Below are positions 15,817 through 24,446 of a stretch of 64,000 bases of DNA, piece after piece. A program made the position numbers and the translations under genes. The DNA comes from Acetothermia bacterium UBA7521. Its GTDB lineage: Bacteria; Bipolaricaulota; Bipolaricaulia; Bipolaricaulales; Bipolaricaulaceae. The stretch's first letter is position 1. Each line of letters starts with the position of its first letter. The DNA lies in the NCBI GenBank assembly GCA_002479455.1, contig DLNB01000005.1, positions 1-64,000 of the forward strand, in the 5' to 3' direction. Under the pieces are notes generated by a model. It did no database searches. It saw only the letters and a program-made list of their open reading frames with translations, and was not told the origin of the DNA.

Positions 15817-17039
15817 CGGTGGGGTGCCCGGAGCTTCGTGCGCTTCGCCGATCCACCGACGGGTTCCATGATCCAGCAGTAGAAGCGTTCGAGGCCGTAC
15901 CGGTAGCCCGTGCGCTCCCATAGGACGAGGAGGAGTCCCCACCCCACCGCGAACAACAGGCCGGCCAGGAGGGCGGGATACATGCCGAGGTAGAACCCCG
16001 GCCACATCGCCCGCACGAGCCGGAAGACGCCCGCTGAGACCACGCTCTCCACGAAGTACACGGACAAGCTGACCGTGCCCAGTCGGAGGAAGAACCGGGT
16101 GATGATGCCCGGATGCCGGTCTGTGTCCGTTCGCAGGTCGAACACCCGCACGGTGAGAGCCAGCAGGAGAAGGAATAGCCCCACCTGGAACACCATGATC
16201 GCGTACCACTGGAGGTCGATCGCCCGTTGCAGCATCGTATCGGGGAGGAGGACGTACAGAGCGAGGCCAGCAATAAGGAACAGCGTTCCCACCGGCATCA
16301 CCCTTCGCACCGCTCGTGCTCCGTCACGCATGAACCGCAGTCCGGCCCAGACCCCGAACAGGCCAAACGCGAGGTAAGGAAGGAGAGGGTTGTTCTTGTT
16401 CACGAGCCAGTTCAGCCCGAGGGCGACGAGGCGGTCCCTCCCGTCCACCGCGTTCAGATAGGTCTCGTAGAGCGGGATGCGGAGGAGCGAGAGGATCAAC
16501 ACCCCCACGGCCGCGCCGAGGGCGATCGCGGGCGGAACGCCCTTACGGAGCCTCCAGACGAGCGACAGGAACAGCCCGACGAGGATCGCGTTCGACCCGA
16601 TCATGACCAGGCTGTCCACGTACAGCAGCCGCTCCGCGCTGAACCCCGGGAAGCGGCCTGTCCTGATGAGCTCGACGAGCACGCTATTGTCGAATGATCG
16701 GCTCTCGAAGTCGACGAGGCCGGGGCCGGTGAACACGAAGTACGCGTAGGCCACGGCGAGCACGAACAGCCCAGCCACAACCCGCGACAGCAGGACCCTA
16801 CGCCTGCGCTCTTCGTGCGCGAGCCGCTGCGAAATGCGTACCGTGTGGGCGAACCCGCTGATCATGGCGAACAGCCCGGCGAACATGAGCAGGAACCCGA
16901 TGACGGTGATCACGAGCGGTGGGCTCTCGAAGTCGATCTCCCACACCCCGTCGAAGTGGTAGAACGCCGTGTGCATAAGGAGAACGGCGAAGATGCCGAT
17001 CCCGCGTATGACGTCCAGCCCTCGGTAGTCCTTGATCAT
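15813..17039 (-). CDS. Multipass membrane acyltransferase-like protein
   Basis: 408 residues with about ten to eleven membrane helices. The N-terminus YRGLDVIRGIGIFAVLLMHT, with a charged D-x-x-R pair and a histidine in the first helix, is typical of acyltransferase-3 / DUF1624 / DUF418-type proteins, which transfer acyl groups to extracytoplasmic glycans or lipids. GAGGGA precedes the ATG. First gene of a two-gene operon with an adenylate-forming enzyme. A role in envelope modification is inferred from class and context. Confidence 0.75.
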   Translation of the reverse strand: MIKDYRGLDVIRGIGIFAVLLMHTAFYHFDGVWEIDFESPPLVITVIGFLLMFAGLFAMISGFAHTVRISQRLAHEERRRRVLLSRVVAGLFVLAVAYAYFVFTGPGLVDFESRSFDNSVLVELIRTGRFPGFSAERLLYVDSLVMIGSNAILVGLFLSLVWRLRKGVPPAIALGAAVGVLILSLLRIPLYETYLNAVDGRDRLVALGLNWLVNKNNPLLPYLAFGLFGVWAGLRFMRDGARAVRRVMPVGTLFLIAGLALYVLLPDTMLQRAIDLQWYAIMVFQVGLFLLLLALTVRVFDLRTDTDRHPGIITRFFLRLGTVSLSVYFVESVVSAGVFRLVRAMWPGFYLGMYPALLAGLLFAVGWGLLLVLWERTGYRYGLERFYCWIMEPVGGSAKRTKLRAPHR

Positions 17040-17121
17040 CGAGTGTCCCTCGGAATGACCCTTGGCTGGCCAGACTACTGCCTACACGATCCGCGAGGCA
17101 AGTAGATCTCACCACCCAGGC

Positions 17122-17568
17122 TCAGGCCAGCGGCTCGTCCGCCCTCAGTTGCTCATAGGCAGTCCGAATCTGCGCGGCGATGCGATCGAGCTCCTCCCGT
17201 GGCGGTCTCGCGCTCCAGTCCGCGATCAGCCTGAACGAATCGCCCTTGTAGCGCGGGAACACGTGCAGGTGGACGTGGAACACCTCCTGGAACGCGGCCT
17301 CGCCATCAGCGAGGAACAGGTTGACCCCCTCGCACTTCACTCCTGATCGGCGGAGGGCAGCGGCGGTGCGCTGGGAGATCGTCCACAGGTGGCGGCCCGT
17401 CGCCTCATCAAGGTCAGCGAGCGAGGCGGCGTGGAGCTTGGGGATGACCATCGCGTGGCCTGGGTTCACCGGGCGAATGTCAAGGAATGCCAAGACAACG
17501 TCGTCTTCGTAGACCACACTCGCCGGGCTTTCCCCCGTCACGATCCGACAGAACACGCAGTCGTTCAC
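17122..17568 (-). CDS. HIT-family nucleotide hydrolase
   Basis: 148 residues starting at a GTG preceded by GGGGAGGT. The histidine triad H98-x-H100-x-H102 (HVHLHVFPR) is complete, and C4/C7 at the N-terminus are the usual zinc ligands of the Hint/HIT group. Such enzymes hydrolyse or transfer nucleoside monophosphates from AMP-lysine, adenosine phosphoramidate or dinucleoside polyphosphates. The gene stands alone, divergent from the BaeRF gene. Confidence 0.92.
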   Translation of the reverse strand: MNDCVFCRIVTGESPASVVYEDDVVLAFLDIRPVNPGHAMVIPKLHAASLADLDEATGRHLWTISQRTAAALRRSGVKCEGVNLFLADGEAAFQEVFHVHLHVFPRYKGDSFRLIADWSARPPREELDRIAAQIRTAYEQLRADEPLA

Positions 17569-17714
17569 GGACCACCTCCCCTGACGACGGCTCTGGCCAG
17601 ACCCGTCCTCTGAAGTCTAGAGCATACTATCCAGGGCAGAGACTCGGAGCCTCTGCAACTGGGCGATCTGCGCGGCCGGCTGGAACGCATCTGCCCCTGC
17701 GATACCATGAGTCC

Positions 17715-18863
17715 ATGGACCCATTGTCGCGAGAAGACCTGAGGGACCTTGTGGAAGGAGCATCCCCCCACTGCGTGTCGCTCTTCTTGCCCACGGGCCG
17801 CGCAGGGCCGGTTGCTCGCGAAGGAGGGATCCGTCTCAAGAACCTCCTTCGCCAGGCGGAGGAACGGCTGGTGGCTCTTGGGATGAGGGCCCCCGAGGCC
17901 CAGGAGCTTCTCACGCCGGCGTGGAACCTCGTCGGGGATAGCCTCTTCTGGTCGTATCAGAGCGATGGGCTGGCCATCTTCGTGGCCCCAGGCGAGCTGC
18001 GCAGGTGGCGTCTTCCTTTGCGGTTCGAGGAACTGGTGGTGGTGGCCGGGCGATTCCATGTGAAACCGCTCCTCCCTCTGTTCACCGGCGATGGCCGGTT
18101 CGAGGTGCTGGCCCTGAGCCAGAATCAGGTCCGCCTGCTGTTGGGGACGCGGCACAGCGTGACTGAGATCCCCGTAGAGGAAGTGCCCACGGCCCTCGCC
18201 GACATCATGCGTGCGGATCTCGTTCAGAAGCACCTCCAGTTCCGCACCGCGGCGGCCAGCAGGCCAGGGAGGCAAGCGGTGGCGTACCACGGCCATGGCG
18301 GGGCCGATGCCGGGCGCAAGGACGACATCCTGCGGTTCTTCCGCCGGCTCGACGACGGCCTGAAGGCGTACCTCACATCGGAACCCGTTCCCCTTGTGCT
18401 GGCAGGAGTGGACTACCTCCTTCCGTTGTACCGCGAGGCAAGCTCCTACGCGCACTTGGTGGACGAAGGGGTCACGGGGAGCCCCGATCGGCTGAGCCCT
18501 GAACAGCTTCACGCTCAAGCGTGGGCGTTGGTCGAGCCTCACTTCTGTCGGGCTCAGGAGAAGGCTGCGGACAGGTTCGCCGAGCGCCTTGGCACGGGGC
18601 TAGCTTCTTCCCAACTCCCCGAAGTCCTCCGCGCCGCCCGGGAGGGCCGCGTGGGAGACCTGTTTGTAGCCGTGGGCGTGCAACGTTGGGGGAGGATCAC
18701 CCCCACAGGCGGGGTCGAGGTCCACGAATCGGCCCAGCCGGGAGATCAGGACCTTCTCGACCTCATCGCGGTGGAGACCCTGCTTCGGAAGGGTACGGTG
18801 TACGCCGTGTCTCCCGACAGGGTCCCCGGAGGCGACTGTCTGGCCGCGGTGTTCCGCTACTAG
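17715..18863 (+). CDS. Bacterial eRF1-like (BaeRF3-type) protein
   Basis: 382 residues. The N-terminal part VSLFLPTGRAGPVAREGGIR with LKNLLRQAEERL is typical of the BaeRF family, bacterial relatives of archaeal/eukaryotic release factor eRF1 domains 2-3. The C-terminal half (about 210-382) carries the Rossmann/L7Ae-like parts. BaeRF proteins are proposed to act on ribosomes (rescue, hibernation or peptide release), but this is not experimentally settled. No Shine-Dalgarno sequence precedes the chosen ATG; TACCAT 6 nt upstream could be a -10 box of a leaderless message. The stop lies 8 nt before treT, so the two are co-transcribed. Confidence 0.75.
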   Translation: MDPLSREDLRDLVEGASPHCVSLFLPTGRAGPVAREGGIRLKNLLRQAEERLVALGMRAPEAQELLTPAWNLVGDSLFWSYQSDGLAIFVAPGELRRWRLPLRFEELVVVAGRFHVKPLLPLFTGDGRFEVLALSQNQVRLLLGTRHSVTEIPVEEVPTALADIMRADLVQKHLQFRTAAASRPGRQAVAYHGHGGADAGRKDDILRFFRRLDDGLKAYLTSEPVPLVLAGVDYLLPLYREASSYAHLVDEGVTGSPDRLSPEQLHAQAWALVEPHFCRAQEKAADRFAERLGTGLASSQLPEVLRAAREGRVGDLFVAVGVQRWGRITPTGGVEVHESAQPGDQDLLDLIAVETLLRKGTVYAVSPDRVPGGDCLAAVFRY

Positions 18864-18871
18864 GGGGAGAG

Positions 18872-20095
18872 GTGCACGGGAAGCTCCTATCCCTTGACGA
18901 CTACCGCCCGCTGGTGGGGGATCCGGTGGTGGACCGGATCCGGGACAAGGCCCGCCCTCTTCGGGGATTGCACGTAACGCACGTCAACTCCACCTACTAC
19001 GGAGGAGGGGTCGCTGTCCTCCTCTCCCCCCTCGCCCTCCTCATGAACGATGTTGGGATCCAAACCGGATGGAGGGTGATCCAGGGATCCCCCGACTTCT
19101 TCAGCGTGACGAAGAAGTTCCACAACGCGCTCCAGGGCGGGGACGTCAACCTGAGCCCCCGCAAGAAGCAGATCTACGAGGACACGGTGTACGAGAACGC
19201 CGTTCGCAACCATCTTGACCACGACGTGGTCATCATCCACGACCCCCAGCCCCTCCCCCTTGTGGAGCACTACCGCAAGCGCGGGCCCTGGGTCTGGCGA
19301 TGTCATATCGACCTCACGGACCCGCACCCTGGGCTGTGGGCCTACCTTGTCCCGTTCATCGAGCGGTACGATGCGGTGATCGTGTCCATGCCCGAGTACC
19401 GGCAGGAGCTGCGTACCCCCCAGGTCGTGTTCTCTCCAGCGATCGATGCCTTCGCTAACCAGAATCGGGACCTCTCTCCAACCGAGGTCGACGAACGGCT
19501 CGCCCACTACGGGATCCCCACCGATCTTCCGCTGGTGGTCCAGATCTCCCGGTTCGACCCCTGGAAGGATCCCCAAGGGGTGATCGAGGCGTTCAAGCTG
19601 GCGCGGAAGGAGATCCCGGCGACGTTGGTCCTCCTGGGGAACGTGGCCACCGATGATCCCGAGGGAGAGGAGGTGTACCGGTCGCTCCTCGACCAACGGG
19701 AAAGACGGATCATCATCCTCAGCCGCCAGGACGGGGCCCTCGTCAACGCGCTCCAGCGCCGGGCGGCGGTGGTCCTCCAGAAGTCGACGCGGGAGGGGTT
19801 CGGCCTCACCGTGGCCGAGGCGATGTGGAAGGGGACACCCGTGGTCGGTGGGAACGTGGGTGGGATAAAGCATCAGATCACAGACGGGGTGAACGGGTTC
19901 CTCGTCGCTTCCGTGGAGGAGGCAGCCCAGCGGATGGTAGAGCTCCTGCGGGACGACGGTCTGCGGCGGGAGGTGGGGTCCAGGGCCAGAGAGACGGTGC
20001 GGGAGCAGTTTCTGATGACAGCGCTCCTCGAGCGGTACCTGGACCTGTTCAACGCGTTCGAGCCCGACTTTCGCTTGCGGGAGCTGGCGAGCTAA
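18872..20095 (+). CDS. treT: Trehalose glycosyltransferring synthase (GT4, TreT-like)
   Basis: 407 residues from a GTG with GGGGGAGAG upstream. The N-terminal domain contains HVNSTYYGGGVAVLLSPLA and GWRVIQGSPDFFSVTKKFHN, diagnostic of the TreT group. The C-terminal GT-B domain has QISRFDPWKDPQGVIEAF and the donor-site EGFGLTVAEAMWKGTPVV. TreT makes trehalose from NDP-glucose and glucose, reversibly, in the cytosol, giving osmo- and thermoprotection. It forms an operon with the BaeRF gene. A related trehalose-phosphate-type activity is the main alternative. Confidence 0.88.
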   Translation: MHGKLLSLDDYRPLVGDPVVDRIRDKARPLRGLHVTHVNSTYYGGGVAVLLSPLALLMNDVGIQTGWRVIQGSPDFFSVTKKFHNALQGGDVNLSPRKKQIYEDTVYENAVRNHLDHDVVIIHDPQPLPLVEHYRKRGPWVWRCHIDLTDPHPGLWAYLVPFIERYDAVIVSMPEYRQELRTPQVVFSPAIDAFANQNRDLSPTEVDERLAHYGIPTDLPLVVQISRFDPWKDPQGVIEAFKLARKEIPATLVLLGNVATDDPEGEEVYRSLLDQRERRIIILSRQDGALVNALQRRAAVVLQKSTREGFGLTVAEAMWKGTPVVGGNVGGIKHQITDGVNGFLVASVEEAAQRMVELLRDDGLRREVGSRARETVREQFLMTALLERYLDLFNAFEPDFRLRELAS

Positions 20096-20306
20096 CCACA
20101 CGTAGGAGCAAGCGAGAGGGGCACGGCCGGTTGCCTGACGGTCGGCCGCCGTCACGTCCCGGGTCGGGGCGAGAGCCGGCGCACCCGCCACAGGTCAGCG
20201 GTAATCGCAGAGAGCAGGGGAGAGAAGTGCGCGCCGGTGTCTCGATCGGAACCGACCCGCGGGACGGGTTCTCATTGGGCAAGATTGGGTAGCGAGAGGA
20301 AGAGCG

Positions 20307-20576
20307 ATGGAGACGTGGTGGAACGTGCTCAAGTGGGTCGTGATCGTCCTGGCGACCGGATTCGTCGGGTACGTGGGCCGGTTCGGCGCGCAGTGGCTGA
20401 TCGAGCGGGCCCGTGCGCGGCGCCAGGCTGCGCAGAAGAGTGCGTCGGGGAGTTCACCTCCCGCTGAAGGCCCTCCTGTCCCGCAGTCGGAGCTCAAGGT
20501 CGCGCAGAAGGCCGAGAAGAAGAGGGCCAAGGCCCAGGCCAAGGCCGCGAAGAAGAGGGCGAAGGATGGCCCGTAG
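20307..20576 (+). CDS. Small single-span membrane protein, unknown
   Basis: 89 residues. One N-terminal membrane helix (about 5-25, NVLKWVVIVLATGFVGYVG) is followed by a basic region and a Lys/Ala-rich helical tail (VAQKAEKKRAKAQAKAAKK). GAGAGGAAGAG precedes the ATG. No family was recognised. The basic tail could bind nucleic acid or acidic lipids at the inner face of the membrane. The 211-nt gap before it contains no recognisable gene. Confidence 0.6.
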   Translation: METWWNVLKWVVIVLATGFVGYVGRFGAQWLIERARARRQAAQKSASGSSPPAEGPPVPQSELKVAQKAEKKRAKAQAKAAKKRAKDGP

Positions 20577-20682
20577 CAGTCGCGTGCCAGCTCCGGCCAA
20601 CCCCGCGGACAAGACCCGAGATCACCGAGCCCAGCGTCCGGCGAACACCCTGTCCGGCTGCGTAACGGACACAGACATGAGC

Positions 20683-21453
20683 TCAGGAACGCTTGGCCTG
20701 CAGAATCTCCGGAGCCGCGGGGAGCTTGACGTAGACGAAAAACTCGCGGTTGCCGGCTGGGCCGAGGAGGGGTGAGGGAACGGTTCCTCGCACCGTCCAG
20801 CCGAGTCTCTCGTGGATGAAGGCGGCGATCCCTTCGACAACCGTCTGATGCACGACGGGATCCCGCACCACACCTCGCCGCACAGCCTGGCGTCCGGCCT
20901 CGAACTGGGGCTTGACGAGGGCGATCACGTCGCCCCCTGACTTCACGATCGCACCCAGCGGGGGGAGGACGAGCCGAAGCGAGATGAACGACACATCGAC
21001 CGACGCCAGATCGACTGCCTCGCCGATGTCCTCCGGACGGAGGTTCCGCGCGTTGAGCCCTTCCCGCGCGACGACCCGTGGGTCGTTCCGGAGCCTCCAG
21101 TCCAGCTGGCCTCGTCCGACGTCCACGGCGTGCACCCGCCGCGCCCCGTGCTGAAGCAGGCAGTCGGTGAACCCGCCGGTGGAGGCGCCGATGTCCAGGC
21201 ACACCTTCCCCTGAGGATCCACTCCGAACGCGGCAAGCGCGGCTTCGAGCTTGTCCCCACCGCGGGAGACGTAGCGAGGAGGGACCGCTACCTCGATCAT
21301 AACATCGGCTGGAACCTGCGTACCGGGCTTATCAACGAGGGTCCCCGCCACGTGTACCCGGCCGGCACGGATCAAAGCTTGGGCCTGGGCACGCGACGCG
21401 GCGTGTCCGCGCTCGACCACGAGGGCGTCCAGCCGCTCCTTCTCGACCTTCAT
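20683..21453 (-). CDS. tlyA: TlyA-family rRNA 2'-O-methyltransferase
   Basis: 256 residues. An N-terminal S4 RNA-binding domain (1-60; ERLDALVVERGHAASRAQAQ) is followed by an FtsJ-like methyltransferase domain with the SAM motif DIGASTGGFTDCLLQ (about 85-100) and LVKPQFEAG near 190. TlyA methylates 16S and/or 23S rRNA and is also called a haemolysin-like protein. The start overlaps the stop of the aminotransferase gene (ATGA). Last gene of the ddl-UPF0173-aminotransferase-tlyA operon. Confidence 0.93.
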   Translation of the reverse strand: MKVEKERLDALVVERGHAASRAQAQALIRAGRVHVAGTLVDKPGTQVPADVMIEVAVPPRYVSRGGDKLEAALAAFGVDPQGKVCLDIGASTGGFTDCLLQHGARRVHAVDVGRGQLDWRLRNDPRVVAREGLNARNLRPEDIGEAVDLASVDVSFISLRLVLPPLGAIVKSGGDVIALVKPQFEAGRQAVRRGVVRDPVVHQTVVEGIAAFIHERLGWTVRGTVPSPLLGPAGNREFFVYVKLPAAPEILQAKRS

Positions 21454-22673
21454 CCCCTCTCGCCGACGGCCTCCCCGGCCAGTGTGCGGTTGAACGTCGA
21501 GAGCCCGTCGGCGAGGACCGCGCACGCTCGGCGCAAGTGTGCGGTCTGGAGGACGTACGCCGCGCGCGCCTCGTCCTTGCCCAATCCCGATGTCACATAG
21601 AACCCGGCTCCGGGGGCGAGCATCACCGTCTCCGGGCCTGGGTAGTCGGTGAGCATCCAGCGGACGAACGCCTCGGAATCCTCCACGGGAAGGCCCATCA
21701 TCACGTAGAACGCTCCTTCCGGCACGCGGAACGTGACCCCAGGGATGTCGAGCAGCTCTTTGCAGAACAGATCGCGGCGCGCTTGGTACTCGCCGATCAT
21801 CTCCTCGACCACGGCGCGGTGGTCGGGATCGGCCATGAACGCGGCGAGACCGAGCTGCTCAAACGTGGGGGCGGAGAGGCGGATTGTGGCGCACTTCGCC
21901 GCTGCTGTCGTCACGTCCTTGTTGTGCGAGATGAGGGCCCCGATCCGAGCTCCGCAGGCGGAGAGGCGTTTCGAGATCGAGTCCACGAGGATTGCCCGGT
22001 CACGCACCTCAGGGAAGGTGAGGAGGCTGGTGTGCCTCCCCTCGTAGACGAACTCGCGGTACACCTCGTCGGAGATGATGAACAGGTCGTTGCGCAACGC
22101 AATGTCTACCAGCATCTCCATCTCCGCTTTCGTGTACACGACGCCGGTCGGGTTCCCAGGGTGGGAGAACAGGATCGCCTTCGTACGCGGACCGATGAGG
22201 GCTTCGATCGCCTGGCGGGGCGGGAGGTGGAATCCATCGTCGCGGCACGTGGTGATGGGCACGATCTCGACGTTGGTGAGCCGGGCATAGCCGAGGTAGT
22301 TGGGGTAGAACGGTTCCGGGACGAGGACTTGATCTCCGGGATCACAGGCGATGGTGAGGGCGAACGTGATCCCCTCCGAGCCACCGACGGTGATCAGAAT
22401 CTCCTCCCGGGCCACGGGGAGGCCGCACTCCCCGTAGTAGCGAACGAGGGCTTCCAGCGCCTCCGGCATCCCCGGGGACGGGGCGTAATCCAGAACCTCG
22501 ACCTTCGCCTCCCGCACCCCGCGCATGAACGCTGTCGGGGTGGGAATGTCGGGCTGGCCGATGTTCAGGTGATAGACCTTCTTGCCCCGCCGTTTCGCCT
22601 CAACGGCGAGCGGATACAAGCGGCGAATAGGCGAGGCGGGAGCTGCGGCACTGCGGGCAGAGGGCTTAGGCAT
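21450..22673 (-). CDS. Class I/II PLP-dependent aminotransferase (AspC-like)
   Basis: 407 residues. Fold type I markers are NIGQPD (37-42), HPGNPTG (171-177; N174), SDEVYREFVY (D202), the PLP-binding K235 in SISKRLSACGARIG and R243. It transfers an amino group between an amino acid, probably aspartate or an aromatic residue, and 2-oxoglutarate in the cytosol. It overlaps the preceding hydrolase gene by 8 nt and the following tlyA by 4 nt, so translation is coupled. The exact substrate cannot be fixed from sequence. Confidence 0.9.
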   Translation of the reverse strand: MPKPSARSAAAPASPIRRLYPLAVEAKRRGKKVYHLNIGQPDIPTPTAFMRGVREAKVEVLDYAPSPGMPEALEALVRYYGECGLPVAREEILITVGGSEGITFALTIACDPGDQVLVPEPFYPNYLGYARLTNVEIVPITTCRDDGFHLPPRQAIEALIGPRTKAILFSHPGNPTGVVYTKAEMEMLVDIALRNDLFIISDEVYREFVYEGRHTSLLTFPEVRDRAILVDSISKRLSACGARIGALISHNKDVTTAAAKCATIRLSAPTFEQLGLAAFMADPDHRAVVEEMIGEYQARRDLFCKELLDIPGVTFRVPEGAFYVMMGLPVEDSEAFVRWMLTDYPGPETVMLAPGAGFYVTSGLGKDEARAAYVLQTAHLRRACAVLADGLSTFNRTLAGEAVGERG

Positions 22674-23322
22674 AGTCGAGAACCCACACCTCCTTCTTGG
22701 TGGGCAGAACATCGGGGGTGATCTTCACCTCAGGCTTTTTCACGCGTGTGATCGTAAGGCCGACCTCGTCGAGGAACTCATCCACGGGGCGGATCGGCCA
22801 GTCCTTGACGGCCTCGGTGCGGTAGTGCATGGGAATCACGATGCGCAGTCTCGGGAGCGACCGCACGACCTCGCTCGCTTCCTTGGCGCCGATCGTGAAG
22901 TGGCCTCCCACCGGGAGCAAGGCCACCTCCACGTCTCTGAGCGGGCGGAGTTGCTCCGCGTTCAGGGTGTGGCCGAGGTCTCCAAAGTGGGCGAGGATTA
23001 CCCCATCCACCGCGAACCGGAAGATCACGTTCTGGCCTCGGTCGCGGCCCCCTTTCGTGTCGTGAAACGCGGAGATCCCGCGGAACGGGATCCCCCGCAC
23101 CGTCTGCTCGCCGATCCCGCGCACCACCTCGGGCGAACCTTCCACCCGATCCACCGCGTTATGGTCGAAGTGGTCGTGGGACACGGTCACGATGTGAGCC
23201 GGGCCCTTGGGCGCCTTGTACGGGATCTTCTCCTCGTAGGGGTCGGTGATGATCACCGTGCCATCGCCCGCCTCGATGCGGAAGCAGGCGTGGCCAATCC
23301 ACTTGAGCTTCACACTCGCCAC
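22666..23322 (-). CDS. UPF0173 metal-dependent hydrolase (metallo-beta-lactamase fold)
   Basis: 218 residues, full length for UPF0173. The metal site HDHFDH (H49, D50, H51, D53, H54) is complete. The family stretches LKWIGHACFRIE and GHFTIGAKEAS, with MHYRTE near the end, are all present. A Zn/Mn hydrolase of unknown substrate, cytosolic. It sits 17 nt after ddl and overlaps the aminotransferase gene; GGAGGTGGCGAG precedes the ATG. Confidence 0.92.
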   Translation of the reverse strand: MASVKLKWIGHACFRIEAGDGTVIITDPYEEKIPYKAPKGPAHIVTVSHDHFDHNAVDRVEGSPEVVRGIGEQTVRGIPFRGISAFHDTKGGRDRGQNVIFRFAVDGVILAHFGDLGHTLNAEQLRPLRDVEVALLPVGGHFTIGAKEASEVVRSLPRLRIVIPMHYRTEAVKDWPIRPVDEFLDEVGLTITRVKKPEVKITPDVLPTKKEVWVLDYA

Positions 23323-23339
23323 CTCCTCGCAGAGCTACT

Positions 23340-24293
23340 CTATCCGAGTGAGGCGGGGGCGGGCAACCGAGCGAGGGCTCGGTTCAGCAGGTGCACCACA
23401 AGATCGTCGTAGGACATCCCGATTGCCCGGGCGGCGCGGGGAACGAGGGACATCTCGGTGAAACCGGGGAGGGTGTTCACCTCGAGGAGGTACGGCGTCC
23501 CGTCGGGGGCGAGGCGGAAGTCGGCCCGCGACAGGTCGCGGCACCCGAGCACCTCGTGGGCCTGGCGCGCGATGCCCTGGATCCGAGCAGCGATCTCGGG
23601 GGCGATCTCGGCCGGGCAAGATACGGTGCACTCCCCGGGGGTGTACTTCGCCGTCCAGTCGAAGAGATCACCCTTCTTCGGCTTCAGTTCCACGAGGGGC
23701 AGCGCTTCCACCGCCTCGGCTCGCTCGAGGAGCGAGGCGGTGATCTCCCGCCCGGCGATGAACCGCTCGGCGACGAACTCCCCGTACCGGTCAGTTAGCT
23801 CCTGGGCTGCGGGGACGAACTCCTCGCGGCTGGCGATGATGTGTACGCCTACGCTGGATCCCTCCCGGCGCGGCTTGAGGACGAGCGGGTAGCCCAGCTC
23901 CTCTGCCTTAGATGCGAACGTTGCAAGGTCGCCTTTCGTGTAGTGCAGCCAGTCCGGGACGGGAAGGCCCTTCGCCTGGAACGTCTTGCGCGACTCGATC
24001 TTGTCCAACGCCAGCGCCGAGGCCAGCGGCTCCGAGCCGACGTACAGTTTGCCCATTAGATCGAGAAGGAGCTGCACCGTGCCGTCCTCGCCCTCCCCAC
24101 CGTGGAGGATGTTGAACACAGCGGCGAACGGGGTTAGCCGTTGCGGGAGGCCGTCGTAGGTATCGAACTCCACCAACTCTGCATTCCACCCTTTGCGGAC
24201 AAGCGCAGCGTACACGCCGCGACCCGAGCGGAGCGAGACCTCCCGCTCAGCGGAGGTACCCCCACACAGCACCGCGACCCGAGGCGCGTTCAT
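23340..24293 (-). CDS. ddl: D-alanine--D-alanine ligase
   Basis: 317 residues. The N-terminal CGGTSAEREVSLRSG, the ATP-grasp stretch KPRREGSSVGV and the C-terminal metal/substrate loop LEVNTLPGFTEMSLVPRAA identify Ddl. It joins two D-Ala with ATP for peptidoglycan precursors, so the cell makes a peptidoglycan wall. First gene of a four-gene operon. Upstream TTGACT-17-GAGGAT ends about 7 nt before the ATG and could be a promoter giving a very short leader; GAGG is the only ribosome-site candidate. Confidence 0.95.
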   Translation of the reverse strand: MNAPRVAVLCGGTSAEREVSLRSGRGVYAALVRKGWNAELVEFDTYDGLPQRLTPFAAVFNILHGGEGEDGTVQLLLDLMGKLYVGSEPLASALALDKIESRKTFQAKGLPVPDWLHYTKGDLATFASKAEELGYPLVLKPRREGSSVGVHIIASREEFVPAAQELTDRYGEFVAERFIAGREITASLLERAEAVEALPLVELKPKKGDLFDWTAKYTPGECTVSCPAEIAPEIAARIQGIARQAHEVLGCRDLSRADFRLAPDGTPYLLEVNTLPGFTEMSLVPRAARAIGMSYDDLVVHLLNRALARLPAPASLG

Positions 24294-24401
24294 CGAGCGA
24301 TCCTCAACCTGGCTGAGGAGTGAGTCAAGAGCGTCGGTCCCTGGCGCGGGTGTTCCAGGTCACTGCGCGCATCTTCTCCCCGGGTGACGGTGTTGGGCTT
24401 G

Positions 24402-24446
24402 TCTCCCTCGCTCCTTGCGGGAGAGAGGGCCGGGGTGAGGGGGGAT
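24402..24446. repeat. Dispersed palindromic repeat of the LTPALSP type
   Basis: Read on the minus strand this is CCTCACCCCGGCCCTCTC, then CCCGCAAGGAGCGAGGGAG, an imperfect palindrome that in translation gives the LTPALSP peptide well known as a spurious ORF in many unrelated genomes. It lies just after the xthA stop and may also act as a transcription-ending hairpin. The rest of the ddl-xthA gap shows nothing else. Confidence 0.6.

Noticed and set aside
14242..15882. Long plus-strand frame (546 codons) across the SLC13-ligase region
   Set aside because: Antisense to the PaaK-like gene, which has clear AMP-binding motifs; the plus frame has no recognisable motif and shadow-like composition.
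20096..20306. Possible small RNA or tRNA in the gap before the small membrane protein gene
   Set aside because: Several GC-rich inverted repeats can be drawn, but no cloverleaf, T-loop sequence or promoter was found.
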